From assembly GCA_019321725.1 (NCBI GenBank), contig CM033124.1, positions 7,502,001-7,566,000 on the forward strand: DNA of 64,000 nt, written 5' to 3'. Below, one piece after another: positions 59,601 through 64,000 of this stretch. The first letter of the stretch is position 1, and every line of letters starts with the position of its first letter. The position numbers and the translations under genes were made by a program. Below the pieces are notes generated by a model that ran no database searches, had not been told where the DNA came from, and saw only the letters and a program-made list of their open reading frames with translations. The DNA is from Paulownia fortunei (lineage: Eukaryota; Streptophyta; Magnoliopsida; Lamiales; Paulowniaceae).

Positions 59601-60203
59601 TGGGCATGAGCCATTACTACTGCCTAAGTAAATGGGTTCACAAACTTTGAGATGATCATTGATTTTGCTTGTATGGTACACCAAAATTCTAATTTGAAAT
59701 TAGATTTTAATTACTTTTATTTTTGTTGGTAGGTGGTGTTTGTTCACAAATTTAGTGGGTGGATGGATGTCGAAGCCATGATCACCATTTCCCTTAGTTA
59801 CTTGTTATCCTCGGCAACCATGATCTACAATCAACACTTGATGCAAGCATTCCCAGAACCAGCTATTGATCTCAAATACGTTGGAATTCCGATGTTCTTA
59901 CTCGGAATTGGTGGTAATTTTTATCACCATTATCTTCTATCCAAACTGCGAATTAAGGGTGAAAAACAGTACAAAATCCCCCAAGGCGGTCTCTTTTCTT
60001 TGCTGATATGTCCACACTACTTATTCGAAATTCTCGGGTTTTTTGGAATTTCTTGCATTTCTCAAACACTCTATGCATTTTCGTTTACCATGGGAACCAC
60101 TTTCTACTTGATGGGAAGGAGCTACGCCACTAGAAAATGGTATGAGTCTAAGTTTGAAGATTTTCCCAAGGATGTCAAGGCCTTAATTCCTTACATTTTC
60201 TAG
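56667..60203 (+). CDS. Steroid 5-alpha-reductase family protein (3-oxo-5-alpha-steroid 4-dehydrogenase domain), two exons 56667-57026 and 59733-60203
   Basis: Members are ER-membrane NADPH-dependent reductases that saturate a double bond next to a carbonyl in steroid-like or fatty-acyl substrates. The 276-residue product has exon 1 (residues 1-120) and exon 2 (121-276), joined in phase 0 by GAG|GTACAA and TTGGTAG|GTG. Hydrophobic segments lie at about 13-32, 77-97, 133-152, 170-186 and 215-245. The C-terminal catalytic domain shows GGNFYHHYLLSKLR (180-193), YKIPQGGLFSLLICPHYLFE (200-219) and MGRSYATRKWYESKFEDFP (247-265), ending KALIPYIF. No stops or shifts occur. Two in-frame ATGs sit at 56667 and 56670; the first was used. 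Length fits the At5g16010-like clade rather than the DET2 clade. The exact substrate is unknown. A charged loop at 55-72 looks variable. Confidence 0.92.
57033..57057 (+). other. C-rich tract (C7-A-C6-A-C4-AA-C4) beside the 5' splice site
   Basis: Four runs of four or more C start six bases after the intron GT. The opposite strand has four G runs with loops of one to two bases, the pattern of a stable G-quadruplex, and the sense strand could form an i-motif. Any effect on the gene is inferred. Confidence 0.7.
58082..58998. repeat. Candidate MITE in the intron (about 0.9 kb)
   Basis: The left end TTTCCACTAAGGCCAAACTC resembles, with gaps, the reverse complement of the right end (CTTCCACCATAAACTCTATT), and both continue with GTGC-containing matches. 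No clean target duplication was found and the interior is plain AT-rich DNA, so this is tentative. Confidence 0.3.
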
Positions 60204-60223
60204 CTCATCACAGGTTGAAAAAA

Positions 60224-60511
60224 GTTAGGGATAGTGCCCTAAGTTGATGTATTTTTATATTATTTATTGAATTAATAAAGTAATATTTTATATTTAATTT
60301 TGTGTATATTGTTATGCTTAAAAATATCAAAAAACTCCTATTTATTAATGTAGTGTATAAAGTGTTACAAACGAAAGGATTAAGATTATGAATAATAAAT
60401 TTAAATTAGTTCATAATAAATTATTTTAAGTTGAGATCTTTTATTTATTTATAATTAGTACTATCCATTAACATTGAAAATGTAATAATCTTATCCGATT
60501 ATTGATGTAGT
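60224..60511 (+). repeat. LTR-like sequence directly after the gene, with poly(A) signal
   Basis: From 60224, TTAGGGATAGTGCCCTAA resembles the start of common plant copia LTRs and parallels the TGTTAGAGTAGTGCCC start of element D. It begins only about 20 bases after the stop codon. The first AATAAA after the gene, at 60274-60279, lies inside it. The LTR call rests on this start motif and is tentative. Confidence 0.4.
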
Positions 60512-61958
60512 TGTTGTTTTTTTTGTAAACTAAGCGTAGCGAAAAAGCACTGAATTAGACACACCAAATATTTTCACAAAATTCAGGTTGTTGTATGAGT
60601 ACATAATTTTTAAGTACTCTAAACAACAAATCATGTAAAGATGAATGGAAAGAAAGCCAAACTCAATAAAGAGGAAATTTAATATTTTCTTCTAGTGCTT
60701 TCGTAAAACATGGGGCTTCCAATCCAAACCTCCACACCAATGGGAACGAGTGGACGTTCTAAATACTAAATTAAAATAACTCACTCTATTTTTTATCTTA
60801 TGATATTTTCAACACATAAAATTACAAAATTGGGTTGAGAGAGAGAAGGAAGAATTTTAGCAAAAAACTAGGAGAGTGGGACTCTTTCTTGGACCTCCCT
60901 TTAGGGGAGAAGTCTACTTATTTTGCTGATTTTTAAGTCTCCTTTCTCTCCTCAAATTCTTATCTAAAATAACTATAACTCTAAGAAGAGTTATATTTAT
61001 CTTCTTGTGATAATTATTTAAAATCTATAGTTCTAGATAATATAAAGAATAAATATCTTTATATTTATTTATAAAATTAATATTCAAAAGGTTATCTCTT
61101 TAATTCAATATTAAGATTTATACTTGAACTTATGAAAAAATCAATTCTTCATTTGGATTGATGGATTTGAATCTAAGGATTTCAAATCCATAATAACAAA
61201 TCTATTGAGTTTGTTTGGATAATCTTATAATCCAATAGATTTCAAATCATTAACCTCCTATTTTAAACTATTTTTGGAATCATTGTGATGGATTTCAAAT
61301 CCATCTTAAAATGAGTCATTTGAAATCCTTCCCTCAAATCCTCTCCTCAAATTAAAATCCTTCCATCCAAATATAACTTTATAGTATTTACGAAGATAGA
61401 TTAGAGACTAATGACCTATAATTATAAGATCCAATAAATTTAAAAAATTATTTAAATTCTTTAATTAATTAATTTCAGATTACTCCACTAAAAATAAAAA
61501 ATTACACTCATGTAATTATAAAACTAATTTACTCTTAAAAATAACGAGTAGTTCATTGATATAATCATTACATATAGTTTGACCCTCCATAAACTATTCA
61601 CAATTAAAGCAAGGTTTAATATTTCAGTGACCTCTCTAATTATCTCTTCATCCTTGTTCACCATTAATTCACTAACAAATAATTAATCTGTAACCAAGTT
61701 ATAAATTGAGAGCTTAAACAGTTCTAGAATTAACAAATAAAGGAATAGTCTATTCACTTCTACAAGAAGGTACAAATTCCATATATGTAAATTATATTCG
61801 TAGTTATCATCTTAAAGTGATCCAAAAATGCAATTGTAAGGAATGTTAACTTACAAATCTTTAACTAGCAAATTAAAGAGTACATTGAAATAAATGTGAG
61901 TCTATAACTACTTAGGATTAAGATTAATCTATATATGATCATCTATAGATATTATATG
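60512..61958 (-). repeat. Possible reverse-oriented LTR remnant
   Basis: The segment begins TGTTG and contains AGCGTAGCGAAA, recalling the reversed terminus of copia LTRs (GCAGCGAAA in D). It is AT-rich and without coding frames. No partner LTR, primer site or target duplication was found in the window. A small MITE lies within it. Confidence 0.3.
61151..61373. mobile_element. Small MITE with ATTTGGAT termini (about 223 bp)
   Basis: The left end ATTTGGATTGATGGATTTGAAT is mirrored by the right end, whose reverse complement is TATTTGGATGGAAGGATTTTAAT. The interior repeats GGATTTCAAATCC palindromes, so it folds on itself. It has no coding capacity and no clear target duplication. Confidence 0.6.
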
Positions 61959-63120
61959 TATTAGAGTAGTGCCTAGTGAGCTAATTGATTTGGTTGTCCC
62001 TATACTCTTGTTGAATCAATCTTATTTATATTAATATTTTTAAATTATAATATTTATCTCAAATTCATCATCGTAAGATTTAGATAAAGTCCTTAGACAA
62101 TATATAACTATGGGACGTGGTTGCATTTATAATGACGATCATGTAATATGCCTCCAGAACTTAAGTATTAAAATATTTCAAGTTAATGATCATTGAGATG
62201 ATACATCAATAATCCCGCTGAGACTTGCACATAAAATGAAGGCTCGTAAGGAGGATGCCTCGTTCCATTGACATTGGTGTGGAGATAATAGTGCTTGCAT
62301 GCAGGTCTTTGTTGGGGAATAAGTACATTGAACTGTCCCACTTGAAAAATCCCGATTGAAAATATTCTATTATCGAATCGAAATTTTCTCATTATGATAG
62401 TGCAAGAATTAGTTCTCGTACTTAAGGCACCATTATAACCTTCAGCATGACGCATTGCACTTTAATATATTTCTCAATTGCATGACAATTACAAGAAGTT
62501 TATATTGGGTGTAACATCTTTATGTATGAAGTTTAATGAGTGGCCAACAAATGATCCATCCCCTTTAGATGTATATGTGAATCTCCTATTTATTCTATTG
62601 TCTTTGACTCTAAAATTATTGGCTGAGGTTGGATGAAAATTAGACAAAGATTTTTCTAATTATTCATCATCGTGTCACGATACTAGGAATGGATACATAG
62701 TTATTGAGATACTGAAATTTTAACTAATAATCTATGTCTTGGCTTAATTGGGATATTAGAACTTGATGGAAGGATCGTACTTGTATGGTATTTGTAATTG
62801 GAATAGGTTTGCACTTCATATAAGACTAGAAGTTATGATGTACTTCTAGGTGCTTCTTGAAATTAATGGGTTCATTTCAAGAGGATTAATTAATTAAATT
62901 AATTAAATGGGGATATTTAATTTATTCAAACTAACTCACAAGAGTTGTAGGCCTACGACTAGTTTAGAATAAACCTAATGGGTCACACACTAAGTTGGAA
63001 AAGAGTACACTTTTAACTAGAATATATCAAAGGGTTGGATCAAATGAATTAATGGAGATTATATAATTTGAGACTCAAATTGATTTTGGGAGTTAAATCA
63101 ATGTATACAATTAGATAATA
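61959..63120 (+). repeat. LTR fragment of the element D family
   Basis: It follows the D LTR in order: TTAGAGTAGTGCC, the ATAAAGTCCTTAGA block, TATGGGACGTGGTTGC, TTTGTTGGGGAATAAGTACA, and the ATTAATTAATTAA stretch. It is more diverged than the two D LTRs are from each other. It corresponds to roughly the first half of a D LTR and stops where the foldback element begins; the remainder may lie beyond the window. Confidence 0.8.
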
Positions 63121-64000
63121 GGGTAAATCTCACTTTACCCCTCTCTACTTTTGTTGAATATCACTTTACCTTCTTATACTCTGAATTGTCTTACTTTACC
63201 CTTTTGTACTCTCATTATCTCACTTTACACCTTTGTACTCTAAAAAAAATAAATCAAATTACCATTAACAATTATTTATAGTAAAATTATTTTAAAAAGT
63301 TCTAAAATAAATAGACTTGTATATATATATATTTTTTTTTTACTTATCATAAATATAAAAAATATATAATATATTTCTGAAAAGTATTTTGTTAAATACA
63401 TAAAATATTAGTAATAAATTTCTCATTGTTAATGGAATTATTAAAATTTCATAAAAATAATGTTAAATTAAAAAAAATATTTTTAGGTATAATTTATTAA
63501 ATAAATTATAAATAGTCAAATTATTGTAATTTAATAGATATTATGTTCTATTTAAAAAAATCATAATCATTTTACTAATTAATTTTATTATTATTACTTG
63601 ATTATAATTATTATTTTTGAATTTAACAAGTTTATATGAATTTATGATAATTCTATTAATAATAAAAAAATTATTACTAATATTTTATATATTTAGTAAG
63701 ATATTATTTAAAAATATTTTATATATTTTTTGAATTTGTATTGAGTATAAAATTCATAAGTAAAGTAATAATTAATTAAATTAAAAAAATTATTAGAAGA
63801 TAAATATAATTTTAGAATATTTTAAAGTATTTTTACTATAAATAATAGGTAATGGTAATTTGGTTAATTTTTTTATAGTACAAGGGGAAAAATGAGACAA
63901 TGAGAGTACAATGGGGTAAAATGAGACAAAATAAAAGTACAAGAGTGTAAAATGAGATAATTGAGAATACAAGGGGATAAAGTGATACTCAACAAAAGTA
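63121..64000. mobile_element. Long inverted-repeat (foldback) element, right end outside the window
   Basis: Starting GGGTAAATCTCACTTTACCC, the left arm contains three to four ~30-base units with TCTCACTTTACxCxTTTGTACTCT. The same units appear in reverse complement at 63880-64000. Complementarity continues inward: AAATTACCATTAA against TTAGGTAATGGTAATTT, and AAAATATTAGTAATAAAT at about 63404 against the reverse of ATTACTAATATTTT at about 63672. Nearly the whole 880 bases is thus one imperfect hairpin centred near 63560. It is inserted into a D-family LTR. Confidence 0.8.

Larger units (their letters stand above)
57027..59732 (+). other. Intron of the steroid-reductase-family gene (2706 bp)
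   Basis: It is a GT-AG intron, very AT-rich, with a T14 tract near 58250 and no recognisable coding sequence. It contains a candidate MITE at 58082-58998 and a C-rich tract just after the donor. Confidence 0.85.

Noticed and set aside
56667..60203. Identification of the intact gene as DET2 (brassinosteroid 5-alpha-reductase)
   Set aside because: The C-terminal motifs (RSYATRKWY, KALIPYIF) and N-terminus fit the separate At5g16010-like clade better, so no gene symbol was given.

Overview
This is a stretch of nuclear DNA from a flowering plant, almost certainly a eudicot. It is AT-rich and densely packed with plant-type retroelements: Athila-type and Tat-type Ty3/gypsy, a Del/Tekay-like Ty3/gypsy, Ty1/copia and an L1-type LINE with an RNase H tail. 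The only intact gene is a two-exon member of the plant steroid 5-alpha-reductase family. Everything else that looks coding is transposon protein in decay or captured gene debris. No tRNA, rRNA, CRISPR or bacterial-type features were seen. All boundaries and identities were read by eye.

Layout. 1-1738 is an exact copy of 35661-37398 and abuts a 100-N scaffold gap (1739-1838). 1839-10937 is a decayed minus-strand Athila-like element (A). 10940-17383 is a mosaic of truncated minus-strand pieces: a copia reverse transcriptase, a C-family LTR end, the gag, primer site and 3-kb LTR of a second Del/Tekay-like element (E), and the 5' end of a Tat-type element. 17384-24937 is a plus-strand Del/Tekay-like element (C) that has lost its integrase.

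From about 26.5 to 56.0 kb lies one minus-strand LINE broken into four pieces by later arrivals. (i) A minus-strand solo copia LTR (28045-42042, ATAAA target duplication) is itself split by an 11.7-kb Athila-type element B (29831-41524, GGATG target duplication). (ii) A copia element D (43540-53429) carries a hAT-like MITE. (iii) A 5'-truncated copia element F occupies 54036-55825. Element B contains a frameshifted, intron-free copy of a LONELY GUY cytokinin-activation gene between its integrase and its 3' LTR.

56.0-60.2 kb holds the steroid 5-alpha-reductase-family gene (276 residues, one 2.7-kb intron). Its 3' side runs directly into LTR-like DNA that supplies the visible poly(A) signal. 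60.5-64.0 kb holds more LTR remnants, a small MITE and the start of a very long inverted-repeat (foldback) element that continues past the window end.

The history that follows from the nesting is: LINE first, then the solo-LTR parent, D and F; B went into the solo LTR and the MITE into D. In-frame stops in the elements sit mostly where Gln, Trp or Arg is expected, which fits long-term C-to-T decay of methylated, silenced DNA.
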